NCBI RefSeq assembly: GCF_000255655.1
Contig: NZ_JH636436.1
Location: 780,985-844,984, forward strand
Length of the DNA stretch: 64,000 nucleotides
Direction: 5' to 3'
Source of the DNA: Schlesneria paludicola DSM 18645
GTDB taxonomy: Bacteria > Planctomycetota > Planctomycetia > Planctomycetales > Planctomycetaceae
In this document: one piece after another, positions 48,701-56,971 of the stretch
Numbering within the stretch: the first letter of the stretch is position 1
How the letters are laid out: each line of letters starts with the position of its first letter
Position numbers and translations under genes: made by a program
The notes under the pieces: generated by a model
The model's database searches: none
What the model saw: the letters and a program-made list of their open reading frames with translations, nothing else
What the model was told of the DNA's origin: nothing

Positions 48701-49040
48701 TGTCATCACGGTGAAGGCCGCTCCCTACACGTTGGCCGCGACTCCCGTTGACGGCGGCAGTCTCAAGGCTGGTGGCAAACTCGAAATCAAATGCGAGATC
48801 AAACGGCAGAACGGCTTCGCCGGACCGGTGACTTTGTCATTACCCGTTCCACCGAACGTGGTGGGAGTCAAGGCGGATTCGATTGTGATCGCTCCCGACC
48901 AGTCGGCGGCAAGCCTGACCGTGGAAGCGGCGGCCGATACTCCAGAAGCGGCACTCGCCAATATGGTGGTACGTGCCGTGGCCGAATGGGATGGCGAAGC
49001 AATCGTCGATCAGCCGGTGGCATTGAAAGTTGTTAAATAA
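45708..49040 (+). CDS. Exported PPC-domain protein with two long helical insertions
   Basis: A 1110-residue exported protein. A signal peptide covers ~1-28 (ending VTAQ). Pre-peptidase C-terminal (PPC) domains follow at about 130-235 and 345-475 (EIEPNNAREQAVALDA and EIEPNDKGSQAQ mark their starts). Between later Ig-like beta domains lie two insertions rich in Ala, Lys, Glu and Asp: ~588-693 and ~825-987. Each reads as long amphipathic helices broken by a short polar turn (NPND in the first, GDNAD in the second), as in a coiled-coil hairpin. The final domain is again beta-rich. ATG 45708 is chosen as the start next to the signal peptide; ATG 45681 is possible. Function unknown; context links it to the DUF1549/DUF1553 protein and the WD40 cytochrome. 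Confidence 0.88.
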   Translation: MRNVAVSRARHILTTCGLVLGLVSSVTAQLPATRLSAVFPPGAQAGTIVEVTITSGVELEELTKLIFNEPGITALPKMQDVGGKLAPVPNVFVVSVASDVPPGQYEVRTSGFFGVSNPRFFVVGARKEINEIEPNNAREQAVALDANQTVNARVNGGADVDWYKFTAKAGQRLLIDCMAKRLDSKLDAALELYNTAGKRLDFARRNLVSQDPLLDFTVTVDGEYFVKVYDFTYAGGEDYPYRLTLSAGPYIDFVLPTAGFPGSNAQYTLYGRNLPGGKPSGVSLRGHPLEKLAVSITLPPSIDTLDPKVMLESYSAGLDATPFSIESPAGASNTVMIQLSEFVPVLEIEPNDKGSQAQTIVVPGEVDGQFQSKGDVDCFQFEAHAKDTFWVEVIAHRAGAAIDAVLVIDQVKVNDKGEETLTRISALDDDPTNPLVNLFDTLNDDNTVKFVAPADGKYRVTMRERFGNSKQDLGVYRLIVRKESPDFRVVAVPTALIAPGPRQSAPSGINLRRGDNFPVNLMAIRRDGFAGPITVSAEGLPPGVTCRDVTLGTAPSSGVIVFTSAEDAPAWTGTIRLVAKARIDSPPVVAALAAVEATAKAANDAFVAADKAFAKPNDDLVKANEAAAAAKSELAANPNDAALKQKATEADAKVTAAAAVQQPLAAARTAAEQKRNEALAAVQRATTAKDAAARDVTHVARYGTVIWGAAQPNIPGDVRVAQAIELSVMEEPAPYQLTTDVYRVDANHSRQILVPVKIARRNGFDAPVNLTVLGMPPNAQIENKPIPKEKTEETFRIFIPPNAPPGTYVTYLTGQAAVSYRKNPARADRAQAELTAADQAVAAATEALKAATAVKDAAVKKATDDQANVKKLTDAKLQSEKALAEAQNNEKAAGELVKNAGDNADLKAAAEKKLTEAQAATKAAADAFGAAEKSRSEAEIAAKQAEDAKTKSEADAKAADESNKAAAAAKAAADQKFKTADAYAKAANINFHPTTTPIVITVKAAPYTLAATPVDGGSLKAGGKLEIKCEIKRQNGFAGPVTLSLPVPPNVVGVKADSIVIAPDQSAASLTVEAAADTPEAALANMVVRAVAEWDGEAIVDQPVALKVVK

Positions 49041-49142
49041 AACGAGGCCAGCGATGTGCAGGGACCATCGTCAAAGATCGTTCCTGCCACGGCTCTGGCT
49101 GTTTCCCATAATCCCGCTCAACCTCACGTCTTTGGTGACACG

Positions 49143-52052
49143 ATGAATACATCTGCCCGGTTTCAGTCGTTGCGAACGTCCTTCGTTCACAGTCTGGTCT
49201 GCCTTTGTTTAGTGAATCAAGCTGTGTCATTCGCGGCAGACGAGGCTCCGGCTGGAAAGATTGAACCCGCCGCAGTCACGCTCGATCGCCCGATCGAATT
49301 CGAGAAGGACATTCAGCCAATCCTTGATGACAAATGCGTTGCCTGCCACAACGTTGCTGTCGCCGAGAGCAAACTGATTCTCGAAGATGTTGCATCGATT
49401 CTGAAAGGCGGAAAACGCGGTCCAGCCGTCGTTGCCAAAGATGTCGAAAAAAGCCTGCTCTATCAGGTCGCGGCCCGTGCTGCTGATCCGGTCATGCCCC
49501 CGCTGCCCAACAAGGTGTCGGCTTCCGCATTCACTCCCCAGGAGTTGGGGCTGCTGAAGAAGTGGATCGAAGAAGGGGCCACTCAGGGAATGGGAACGGG
49601 TCAGCACAGTGTTCCATGGCAGACGATTCCTGCCAATCTTCATTCCATCTACAGTGTCGCACTATCCACTTGGGGCCGCTGGGGTGCTTGCGGCCGATCC
49701 AATCAAATCGATCTGTATGACCTGACGTCGGGTGAGTATGTTGCCCGTTTGCAGGATCCTGCGCTTCTGGCAGTTAAGAACGGCGATAAACCGTTCTATC
49801 CCAACGGTGCCGCTCACCGTGACTTCGTTCATGCCTTGGCGTTCAACCCCGCCGGAAACCTGCTGGCATCCGCAGGGTATCGCGAAGTGAAACTGTGGCA
49901 GCGACCGTCGAACGTTCAGACCGGTGCGTTCCCGCAGGATCAGGTGGTCACATCGTTGGCGGCATCCGCTGATGGAAAATGGCTTGCTTTCGGTCGGGCC
50001 GATAACTCGATCATCCTGCAGAGCGTCACCGATCCGAATGCCAAACGAGTTCTCGCCGGACACGCGGGGCCGGTAACGGCGGTCGAATTCAGCTCGAGTT
50101 CGTTGGTCCTGTTCAGCGGTTCGAAAGACAAGACGGTTCGATCCTGGGCAGTGATTGAAGGCACTCAGACGGGGATCGTTGAAACTCCGCACGAAGTAAA
50201 CTGCCTCGTGCTGAATCCTGAAGTCACGCGCGTCTTTACTGGTCACTCTGGCGATAATGTCATTCGCGGTTGGAATGTTCCTTTCGAAGCACCGAAACCC
50301 GGCGAACCCTCCAAGCCCGTCATCGAAATGAAAGGCCACGAAGCGCCCGTGACAGGCATTGATTTGATTCTTCCCGGAAGCACGCAACTGGTTTCGACGA
50401 GTGCGGATTCCACCTGGCGTGTTTGGGACGTTGCGAATGGCAGCCAGGTTCGTACACAAAACCACGGTGCACCAATCAATGCTCTGGCTCTCAAGAGTGA
50501 CGGTCAATTCGTGGTGACGGCGGGCGCCAACAACATTGCCAAGTTGTGGAAGATCGATGGGACCGCAGTCGCCGAGCTGAAGGGCAATATCACCGCGCAG
50601 AGGCGAGTGCTCGTCCTGACCGACGATGACGCTGTGGCAAAGTCGCGTGTGGCCTTGGCTGACGCAGGCTTCAAAGCCGCGGAAAAGAACTTCAAAGAAC
50701 GCGAAGAATCGACCAAGAAAGCCATGGAGCAAAAAGTGGCCATGGAAAAGGCCTTGGTTGATGCCAAAGCCAAAGAAGAGCCCGCTGTGGCAGCGGTTGC
50801 CGCCGCGAAGACGGAACTCGACGCTAAACCTGACGACGAGGCACTGAAAAAGAAGAAAGCGGATGCCGATGCTGCGGCCGCGAAGGAAGTTGAAGCAGTC
50901 AAGAAAGCTCAGGAAGCGGTCGACGCTGCCGTGAAAGCACTTGCCCAGACCGAGAAGGGCCAGCAATCTGCGGACGAACAGCAGAAGCAAGTCAAGCAGC
51001 ATCTCGACGCCGAAACCGAGGCCGCGAAAGCCGTCGAAGCGGTGTTCAATCAAGCGAAATCCGAACTTCCCGCCATCGAAGCCAAGGCGATCAAGTCGGT
51101 GACATATGTCGCCGACGGCAAGCTGATTGCGACTGCGGGGGAAGATGGTGTCATTCGCCTTTGGAATGGAACAACGGGTAAGCCGCTCGAAGAAATTACC
51201 GGGCATCAGGCGGCCATCGGTTTGCTGGCGTCTGGGCCAAACCGCATGTTGGTCGCATCCAGTGATGACAAACAGGTCTTGGCCTGGGATGCGAATCCCA
51301 CATGGTCACTGATGGCGACACTCGGTCCCGCACCAGAGAATTCGCTCGATCTTTCAAAGTCGACTTTCACCAATCGTGTTCTTTCACTCGCATTCAGTCC
51401 CGATGGCAAACTGCTGGCCACCGGCGGCGGTGAACCGTCACGAAGCGGGGAACTGTTCTTGTGGAACGTCGAAACAAGATCCGTCGCAAAACAGTTCGTC
51501 GACGCCCACAGTGATACCGTTTTCGGGCTCGATTTCTCGCGTGATGGGAAGTCTCTGGTGTCCGGGGCCGCCGACAAATTTGTGAAGCAGTTTGATGTGG
51601 AATCAGGAAAACTCGTTCGTTCGTTTGAAGGCCATACGCATCACGTCCTCGGGGTGACCTGGAAAGGCGATGGCAGCCGCATCGCCAGTGCGGGCGCCGA
51701 CAATGCGATCAAGGTATGGAACGTGGAAACGGGCGAGCAGCACCGCACGATCCAGAACTATTCCAAGCAGGTCACCGCGATTCATTTTATCGGGGCCAGC
51801 GACAATCTGATCAGCGGTAGTGGCGACAAGACCGTGAAGATGCACCGTTCAAACGATGGAAACAACTATCGCACGTTCGCGGGGCCCACCGACTTCGTTT
51901 ACGCGGTCGCAGCGACCCGGGACGAAAGTCTGGCCGTGGCGGGTGGGGAAGATGGTATTTTCCGAGTTTGGAACGGCACCAACGGCCAGGAACTGTACAA
52001 GTTTGAAGTGCCGAAGCCAGCGGTGGAAAACACTCAGGCGAGCGTCAAGTAG
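49143..52052 (+). CDS. Exported CxxCH (PSCyt1-type)/WD40 protein with helical insertion
   Basis: A 969-residue exported protein with a signal peptide (~1-31). A haem-type motif follows at once: IQPILDDKCVACHN, C65-x-x-C68-H69, in the PSCyt1 pattern of planctomycetes. WD40 repeats run from about 165 to 490 (for example HAGPVTAVEFSSSSLVLFSG and KTVRSW) and again from ~647 to 955 (GDGSRIASAGADNAIKVWNV), so the propeller is split. The split is made by an Ala/Lys/Glu-rich helical region (~499-646) with a PDDE turn. A segment there, KTELDAKPDDEALKKKKADA, closely resembles one in the preceding protein. ATG 49143 precedes the signal peptide. It is the last gene of the three-gene cluster, 102 bases after the PPC gene. 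Confidence 0.91.
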   Translation: MNTSARFQSLRTSFVHSLVCLCLVNQAVSFAADEAPAGKIEPAAVTLDRPIEFEKDIQPILDDKCVACHNVAVAESKLILEDVASILKGGKRGPAVVAKDVEKSLLYQVAARAADPVMPPLPNKVSASAFTPQELGLLKKWIEEGATQGMGTGQHSVPWQTIPANLHSIYSVALSTWGRWGACGRSNQIDLYDLTSGEYVARLQDPALLAVKNGDKPFYPNGAAHRDFVHALAFNPAGNLLASAGYREVKLWQRPSNVQTGAFPQDQVVTSLAASADGKWLAFGRADNSIILQSVTDPNAKRVLAGHAGPVTAVEFSSSSLVLFSGSKDKTVRSWAVIEGTQTGIVETPHEVNCLVLNPEVTRVFTGHSGDNVIRGWNVPFEAPKPGEPSKPVIEMKGHEAPVTGIDLILPGSTQLVSTSADSTWRVWDVANGSQVRTQNHGAPINALALKSDGQFVVTAGANNIAKLWKIDGTAVAELKGNITAQRRVLVLTDDDAVAKSRVALADAGFKAAEKNFKEREESTKKAMEQKVAMEKALVDAKAKEEPAVAAVAAAKTELDAKPDDEALKKKKADADAAAAKEVEAVKKAQEAVDAAVKALAQTEKGQQSADEQQKQVKQHLDAETEAAKAVEAVFNQAKSELPAIEAKAIKSVTYVADGKLIATAGEDGVIRLWNGTTGKPLEEITGHQAAIGLLASGPNRMLVASSDDKQVLAWDANPTWSLMATLGPAPENSLDLSKSTFTNRVLSLAFSPDGKLLATGGGEPSRSGELFLWNVETRSVAKQFVDAHSDTVFGLDFSRDGKSLVSGAADKFVKQFDVESGKLVRSFEGHTHHVLGVTWKGDGSRIASAGADNAIKVWNVETGEQHRTIQNYSKQVTAIHFIGASDNLISGSGDKTVKMHRSNDGNNYRTFAGPTDFVYAVAATRDESLAVAGGEDGIFRVWNGTNGQELYKFEVPKPAVENTQASVK

Positions 52053-52086
52053 CGTCTGCGTCACCCGCGTTGAGCGGTACGGTAAG

Positions 52087-52112
52087 CGTTCCCAAGCGCG
52101 CGCTTGGGAACG
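52087..52112. repeat. Perfect 26-base palindrome (REP-like stem-loop)
   Basis: The arm CGTTCCCAAGCGC (52087-52099) is followed by its exact reverse complement to 52112. It lies between two converging stop codons (52052 and 52150). GTTCCCAAGC/GCTTGGGAAC arms are, to my knowledge, common in dispersed palindromes of planctomycetes. It may also act as a two-way terminator. Confidence 0.6.
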
Positions 52113-52149
52113 AGCTTGTTCGCCCATTTGATCTGACTTCGCCACCACT

Positions 52150-52941
52150 TCAAATGGCGAAATCGGTCTTCTGTCCCAGGATTCGATCGATCAAGTCTGC
52201 GGGAAGTTCGATCGCTTTCGATAGCCCGCCGTCGCGGTCTGTGGGATTGATTTCGCAGTACGCGGACCAGGTTCCCAGATGGCGCCAGCGGCCTGCCCGA
52301 GTTGGCTCGTCCGGTAGCACGGGGGTCGTGCAGCGGTTGCATCCAATTGTCGTGAAACCTTGGGAGTGCAGGGGGTTCACGATCACGTGGTGTTCGGCGA
52401 GGTATGACTTCAACTCGTCATCCGAAACGTTCGCCAGCGGGTTCACTCGGACACAGTTCATCTGAGTGTCGACAGACACGATGGGAATCTTGCCTCGCTT
52501 GCCACCTTCAGATCGACGCAGGCTACCGATCAGGCAGTCATATTTTCCCTTCTCTTGCAGCAGCGGTTCTGTCTTGCGCATCTGACAGCATTTCTTTTGG
52601 CCTTCAGGCGTCAGGTAAAGCACACCGAATTCATGAATCTGATCTTCCATCGTCAGGCGGGGCTTCAGCGAAATGATGTTCAGCCCGTATTCTTTTGCCA
52701 GTCGATCGCGCGTGTCGAGCGTTTCCTGAAAGTTGACTCCGGTGTCGACGAACAGGACTGGAATGTTCAGTTTGTTGTGCCCGATCATGTGGCAGACCAT
52801 ACTGCCTGCCCGTTGCATGGCCGACAACATGCCGATGCGGGTACCGAAAATGTCATGAGCCCATCGCAACAGTTCCAAAGGCGAATCGTTTTCGAATGTC
52901 TGATTGATGTCGTTCAGGTCAGCCTGCGTTAATCGCGCCAT
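52150..52941 (-). CDS. cysH: Phosphoadenosine/adenosine phosphosulfate reductase (CysH family)
   Basis: A 263-residue cytoplasmic enzyme of sulfate assimilation that reduces activated sulfate to sulfite. The phosphosulfate-binding region is visible ([20 protein letters not shown], residues ~47-66; [12 protein letters not shown], ~139-150). The cysteines CC (118-119) and CxxC (201-204) form the iron-sulfur ligand set of APS-type reductases. The C-terminal active-site segment, normally ECGLH, is altered: C229 stands in SAYCEIN, where the following GLH is replaced by EIN. Activity may therefore differ. ATG 52941 has AGGA eleven bases upstream. It is preceded on the same strand by the two-lobed hydrolase gene, 312 bases away. 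Confidence 0.9.
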   Translation of the reverse strand: MARLTQADLNDINQTFENDSPLELLRWAHDIFGTRIGMLSAMQRAGSMVCHMIGHNKLNIPVLFVDTGVNFQETLDTRDRLAKEYGLNIISLKPRLTMEDQIHEFGVLYLTPEGQKKCCQMRKTEPLLQEKGKYDCLIGSLRRSEGGKRGKIPIVSVDTQMNCVRVNPLANVSDDELKSYLAEHHVIVNPLHSQGFTTIGCNRCTTPVLPDEPTRAGRWRHLGTWSAYCEINPTDRDGGLSKAIELPADLIDRILGQKTDFAI

Positions 52942-53253
52942 GAATCTGTTATTCCTGTTGCGCCGATCGTCGACGCAGAACCGATGTCCCACCTCCGAAG
53001 GGCCCTAAAGAGAGTCTTCGCACAAGGCTTGAGCGACCTGTTCGGACCGATCGTGGTCAAGGAACAAGTCGTCTGCCCAATTTGAGTCAAAGACTTGAGA
53101 TGGGGATATCCCATCAAATTTAGCAGAAATCCCAAATGTGTCGCAACAGGAGTGCCGCGGCCCAATTGACGCCGGATCATTGCCTCAATTCGTCGCAAAA
53201 TAGAACGTGAAACACTCGTTCGTCGGAATCGTCGCGATGCGTGTCACCCCGAT
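52942..53253 (-). other. Intergenic region upstream of cysH
   Basis: A 312-base gap, no gene seen. It contains two near-palindromes: TTGAGTC-AAA-GACTTGA (about 53081-53097) and a GGGATATCCC core (53103-53112) inside GATGGGGATATCCCATC. These could be regulator sites controlling cysH. No promoter hexamers of good quality were found. Confidence 0.4.
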
Positions 53254-55290
53254 TTATTGAGAGGCTTTCAAAAGCAGAAAGCGGTTATCTGCGTCCAGTT
53301 GGTCGAAAACGCGTTGTGTCGAACGAAACGTCTGTTCCAACTGAGATTGGTCCAGCGCATCCCCGTCACCTCGCTGGCCGCCCTGGATGGTCACAGATCG
53401 GGGGGCGATCAGTGAGACGATCTCAGGGATGTCGCCGAACTCTTTAAGGATCCCCGGTACCATCAGGCCCAGGCGAAATCCGCGATAGGGTCTGTCTGTG
53501 ACGTACGTGGCCAGGCTGTCAATTGCCGTGACGCGTTTGATCCGTTCATCGAGCGCGGTCGAGCACAGGGCGACGACGCCGGATGATCCCTTGCCCACGA
53601 TCAGGATGTCGTTCGGCAATTCGCCATGAAGTTCCTGAATGGCGTCCAATGTTCGGTGAATATCGTAGACCCATTGTCCTAACAACGGTCGTCCGATCCA
53701 CATCGCCCATTCCGCCGTATTGTGATCGACCGCGTTGCCAATTTTGTCTCCTGCATTGGCAAATCGGCCGGTGGCGCGAAGTTCTGGCGCGACAATCGCC
53801 CATCCTTCCGATCGCAGCCGTTTTGCCATGTCGCTCGACCACGCCTGATCGGCCCCTCCGTCCAGATCCAGTACCATTGCCAGCCGATGGGGCTTTTCCG
53901 CCAAATCGCAGTGTGCCACAAGCGTCATATTCGACTCGGCTTGATACGTCAGGATTTGACGATTGCCGCTCAGATCCCGTTCGGATTTCAACTGCAGCGG
54001 TGTGGCCGACGGGAACCCGCCCAAGAGTTTTGAGAGCTTCGCAACTTGATCGACGCGAGCCGTTTCCCGTGTCGATCGATCTTCGGCGGCGGCGGCGCTT
54101 TGTTGAAGCAAACGTCGTGCTTCCGCCGCTGCGAACTGTGGGATTGTCACAAAGTCATCGGGACGCGAGTCACCCGGAAAACAACGCAGCATCTCGGGGT
54201 CTTCGGGCCGAATGTCTGGATCAGGAATTGGTGAGCCATCACCTTCTCCCTTGAGATGCAACGTCATCCAGCCGTACATCGCCTCGCGCATCGCCTGATT
54301 GTAGGCGTGGGGTGATTCAATGATCGTGTGTCGAACTTTGGCCTGTGGGAAAAGGCGAGCGATTCCTTCGAGGCGCGCGAATGTTTTCTGCGCTTCACCT
54401 ACCGAAAACTGATATGCGTCTTGTGTCGCGCTGGTGATCATGACTCCTCGATCAGCCGCCAGTCCGAGCAGATCGCCTTCTTCGGTGAATCGCAGTGCGC
54501 CTGGAACGAGCTCACACAAGCAGCAGGCGGCGCTCAAGTACGACTGATACGTTCCAACCGAGCAGGTCGGCACCACGCATCGAAGTCGTTCGTCCATCGC
54601 CCCCGCGTACATCGTCTGGTTTCCACCGCCGCTGGCCCCCGTGATCCCGATACGTTGTCCATCCACTTCAGGCCGAGTGAGCAGATAGTCCACGGCCCTC
54701 TTGTTTTCGTAAACTTGTAGCCCCGCCAGCGGCAATCCGACTGGCAGCAGCGTCGCGGCCGTCATCTCGCCATGGTATTGCCCCAGCGATTTTTCGATGC
54801 CGCGTTCCCCGGCGCCAAATGCGTCGACGCACAGTACGAAGAATCCCAGCTTGGCGCAGCCGATACACCGGGCTTGGACCACCGGATCTTGCTTGGCGCC
54901 CTTCCAGTGCCCGTGGACATGCAGGATGGCCGGATGTCTTCCTGGCTTCCCCGGAACGTACGCATTGGCCGTCATCCAGACCCCCGGTCGCGTCTGGAAT
55001 GCCAGTTTTTCGACCCGATATCCGTCGCGTTGAAATTCACCGAACGTCCGCGGCGTCAGGTCACAATCCGTTGCGGGAAATCCACCAAGCAGTTCCTGCA
55101 TCGTCTTTCGCAACGTGGTTCGGCGTCTGTTCCAATCGTCCAGCGACGCGGCGGGCGGATCATTACTGCGAAGCTGTAATCCCTGCTTCTGCACGAACGC
55201 CTGAAAGGCCGTCGTTGGTTCCAGTCCCAGTCCATGTCGGTTGGCGAAAAGAACGACGATCCCAATCGCAATCCATTGGCGCAATCGCAT
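53254..55290 (-). CDS. Exported two-lobed alpha/beta hydrolase (acetyl xylan esterase-like)
   Basis: A 678-residue protein with a signal peptide (~1-22). The first half (~90-380) is an alpha/beta hydrolase: HVHGHWKGAKQ (oxyanion region), nucleophile Ser220 in GITGASGGGNQ and the catalytic His in ESPHAYNQ. The second half (~440-678) repeats the fold (VLDLDGGADQAWSSD, ILIVGKGSSGVVAL), but its nucleophile elbow reads KGSSG rather than GxSxG and no matching His was seen, so it is probably not catalytic. Two-lobed esterases of this type occur in planctomycetes and may act on acetylated or sulfated polysaccharide. Start at ATG 55290. It is divergent from the epimerase gene. Confidence 0.83.
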   Translation of the reverse strand: MRLRQWIAIGIVVLFANRHGLGLEPTTAFQAFVQKQGLQLRSNDPPAASLDDWNRRRTTLRKTMQELLGGFPATDCDLTPRTFGEFQRDGYRVEKLAFQTRPGVWMTANAYVPGKPGRHPAILHVHGHWKGAKQDPVVQARCIGCAKLGFFVLCVDAFGAGERGIEKSLGQYHGEMTAATLLPVGLPLAGLQVYENKRAVDYLLTRPEVDGQRIGITGASGGGNQTMYAGAMDERLRCVVPTCSVGTYQSYLSAACCLCELVPGALRFTEEGDLLGLAADRGVMITSATQDAYQFSVGEAQKTFARLEGIARLFPQAKVRHTIIESPHAYNQAMREAMYGWMTLHLKGEGDGSPIPDPDIRPEDPEMLRCFPGDSRPDDFVTIPQFAAAEARRLLQQSAAAAEDRSTRETARVDQVAKLSKLLGGFPSATPLQLKSERDLSGNRQILTYQAESNMTLVAHCDLAEKPHRLAMVLDLDGGADQAWSSDMAKRLRSEGWAIVAPELRATGRFANAGDKIGNAVDHNTAEWAMWIGRPLLGQWVYDIHRTLDAIQELHGELPNDILIVGKGSSGVVALCSTALDERIKRVTAIDSLATYVTDRPYRGFRLGLMVPGILKEFGDIPEIVSLIAPRSVTIQGGQRGDGDALDQSQLEQTFRSTQRVFDQLDADNRFLLLKASQ

Positions 55291-55645
55291 TGATGTAGTG
55301 CCTTTCCAGCATGCTCGACGGTGTCCAAGTCAGTCTCTGCGGAATCGTATCGGACAATCCATCGGAAAGCACTGATGCACGGCGCGAACTGGCCATGAAA
55401 GTCCTCTTTTTGTTCCACAATGCATTCGCGATAGCGAGTCTGGTCGGTGTTCTGCATGACGAAAGAGCGATTCGGCGAGCAGACCTTCAAATGAAGGAAA
55501 CGTCGAGGATGTCTTGATGCCGAAGTTGATCGAATTTTGGTGCGAAACGCTGTTCGGTTGTTGCCGGAAGCAGATCTCGGGTATCGTGACGGCTTTCCGG
55601 GCGCCGAGTTTCTTTCTGGCGGCCACGACGTTTCTGGAGCGGTTC
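55291..55645. other. Divergent intergenic region between hydrolase and epimerase genes
   Basis: A 355-base gap. The epimerase frame remains open back to 55514, but the extra part is unlike the family. A 68-codon frame (55311-55517) shows nothing recognisable. No clear promoter, RNA or repeat was seen. Confidence 0.4.
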
Positions 55646-56632
55646 ATGCAACGTGTTCTTGTCACCGGTGGCGCGGGTTTCATTGGCAGTCACCTTTCCG
55701 AGCGACTGTTGGAGATGGGGAACGAGGTCACGATCCTCGACGATCTGTCTACGGGCCGGCGCGAAAACATTGCCGCGATCGAAAAGCATCCGTTGCTCCG
55801 AGTTCGCTCTGGTTCGATCACGGATTCGGTGCTTCTGGCGGACGTGATGTCCAAAGCCGATGTCGTCTATCACATGGCGGCCGCCGTGGGTGTGAAGCTC
55901 GTTGCGGATGACCCGGTTCGAACCATTCAAACAAACATTTATCCCACCGAAGAACTGTTGCGACTGGCTGCGCAACGAAACATCCGCGTGTTCATCGCGT
56001 CGACCAGCGAAGTCTACGGAAAGAATCCGAAAGAACGTTGGACTGAAGAAGATGACCTGGTCTTCGGGCCGACGTCTCGACCGCGTTGGGCCTACGGTTG
56101 TTCCAAGGCGATCGACGAATTTCTGGCCCTGGCCTTTCATCGCAAGCTGGGGTTACCCGTCGTGATCGGCCGGTTCTTTAATGTCGTCGGTCCACGCCAG
56201 GTGGGGCACTATGGCATGGTTATTCCCCGGTTTGTCGATGCGGCACTAAAAGGGGGGCCCGTCGTCGTTTATGACGATGGCCAACAGGTCCGCTGCTTCG
56301 GGCATGTTCGAGAAGTCGTCGATGCGGTGATCGGTCTGGTGGAAACACCGTCCGCGCATGGTGCCGTCTATAACATCGGCAGTGACTATCCCGTGACCAT
56401 CCGGCAGTTGGCGGAAGAAATCATTCAACGCGTGGATCCGGCAGTCAAAATTGAGTTTCTGCCGTATCGCGATGCCTACGGCGACGATTTCGAAGATGTC
56501 CGCCGTCGAGTTCCCGATGTGTCCCGTCTGGAAAAGACGCTGGGGCGAAAACCAACAATGACGCTTGGCCAGATCCTGGACGACATCATTCGCTGGAAAC
56601 GCGAACAACTCGCCGCCGCTCCCCAGGGCTGA
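55646..56632 (+). CDS. NAD-dependent epimerase/dehydratase (GDP-mannose/UDP-sugar type)
   Basis: A 328-residue extended-SDR enzyme acting on nucleotide sugars. The NAD-binding GGAGFIGSH is at 8-16. The Ser of the active site lies in [11 protein letters not shown], and the YxxxK pair is in [12 protein letters not shown] (Y150, K154). The C-terminal half contains [18 protein letters not shown], typical of UDP-glucuronate decarboxylase and GDP-sugar dehydratases. Substrate cannot be fixed by motif. ATG 55646 has GGAG about seven bases upstream. Downstream lies the second copy of the inverted-repeat element, then an oxidoreductase gene. Likely role: cell-surface sugar synthesis. Confidence 0.92.
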   Translation: MQRVLVTGGAGFIGSHLSERLLEMGNEVTILDDLSTGRRENIAAIEKHPLLRVRSGSITDSVLLADVMSKADVVYHMAAAVGVKLVADDPVRTIQTNIYPTEELLRLAAQRNIRVFIASTSEVYGKNPKERWTEEDDLVFGPTSRPRWAYGCSKAIDEFLALAFHRKLGLPVVIGRFFNVVGPRQVGHYGMVIPRFVDAALKGGPVVVYDDGQQVRCFGHVREVVDAVIGLVETPSAHGAVYNIGSDYPVTIRQLAEEIIQRVDPAVKIEFLPYRDAYGDDFEDVRRRVPDVSRLEKTLGRKPTMTLGQILDDIIRWKREQLAAAPQG

Positions 56633-56971
56633 TCGCCGGTTACCAAAGTCTGCTCTCTGTGTCTCCCCAGTTCCGTTGAGTCCACCTGTACGTTTTTCGC
56701 CTCTGGGCGCACATTGGTAGTGTGAGAGGCGCGAAGGCACAGAGAAAGAGATTGCGGAGGGCATGGCCTGGCGCTCGGCACGATTCGCATTAAAGTTCGC
56801 TCAAATTACCGAGCTTGGACTGCGTTTCTGATTCGTGGGGACACTCTTGAACCATCTGTGTGTCGTGATCAACCAGAAACCTCCGTTGGATCGAACTTCG
56901 CGCAGCGCGACTGTAGAATGCCGGGCTTTGTGATCAAACAAACCGGACTTCGACCGTTTTAGGGTTCAGAT
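56633..56971 (+). other. Intergenic region with repeat element
   Basis: A 339-base gap holding the inverted-repeat element at 56653-56750. The rest shows nothing I can name. The next gene starts at 56972 with AGGG about eight bases upstream. Confidence 0.5.
56653..56750. repeat. Dispersed inverted-repeat element, copy 2
   Basis: CTCTCTGTGTCTCCCC (56653-56668) pairs imperfectly with GGCACAGAGAAAGAG (56736-56750). A strong inner stem, CGCCTCT (56698-56704) with AGAGGCG (56725-56731), sits between. The outer arm shares TCTCTGTGTCTCCCC with copy 1 at 37464-37478. It starts 21 bases after the epimerase stop. Confidence 0.65.

Noticed and set aside
49662-51206. Antisense open frame of 514 codons over the WD40 gene
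   Set aside because: Arises from the GC-rich, repetitive sense sequence; composition is not protein-like.
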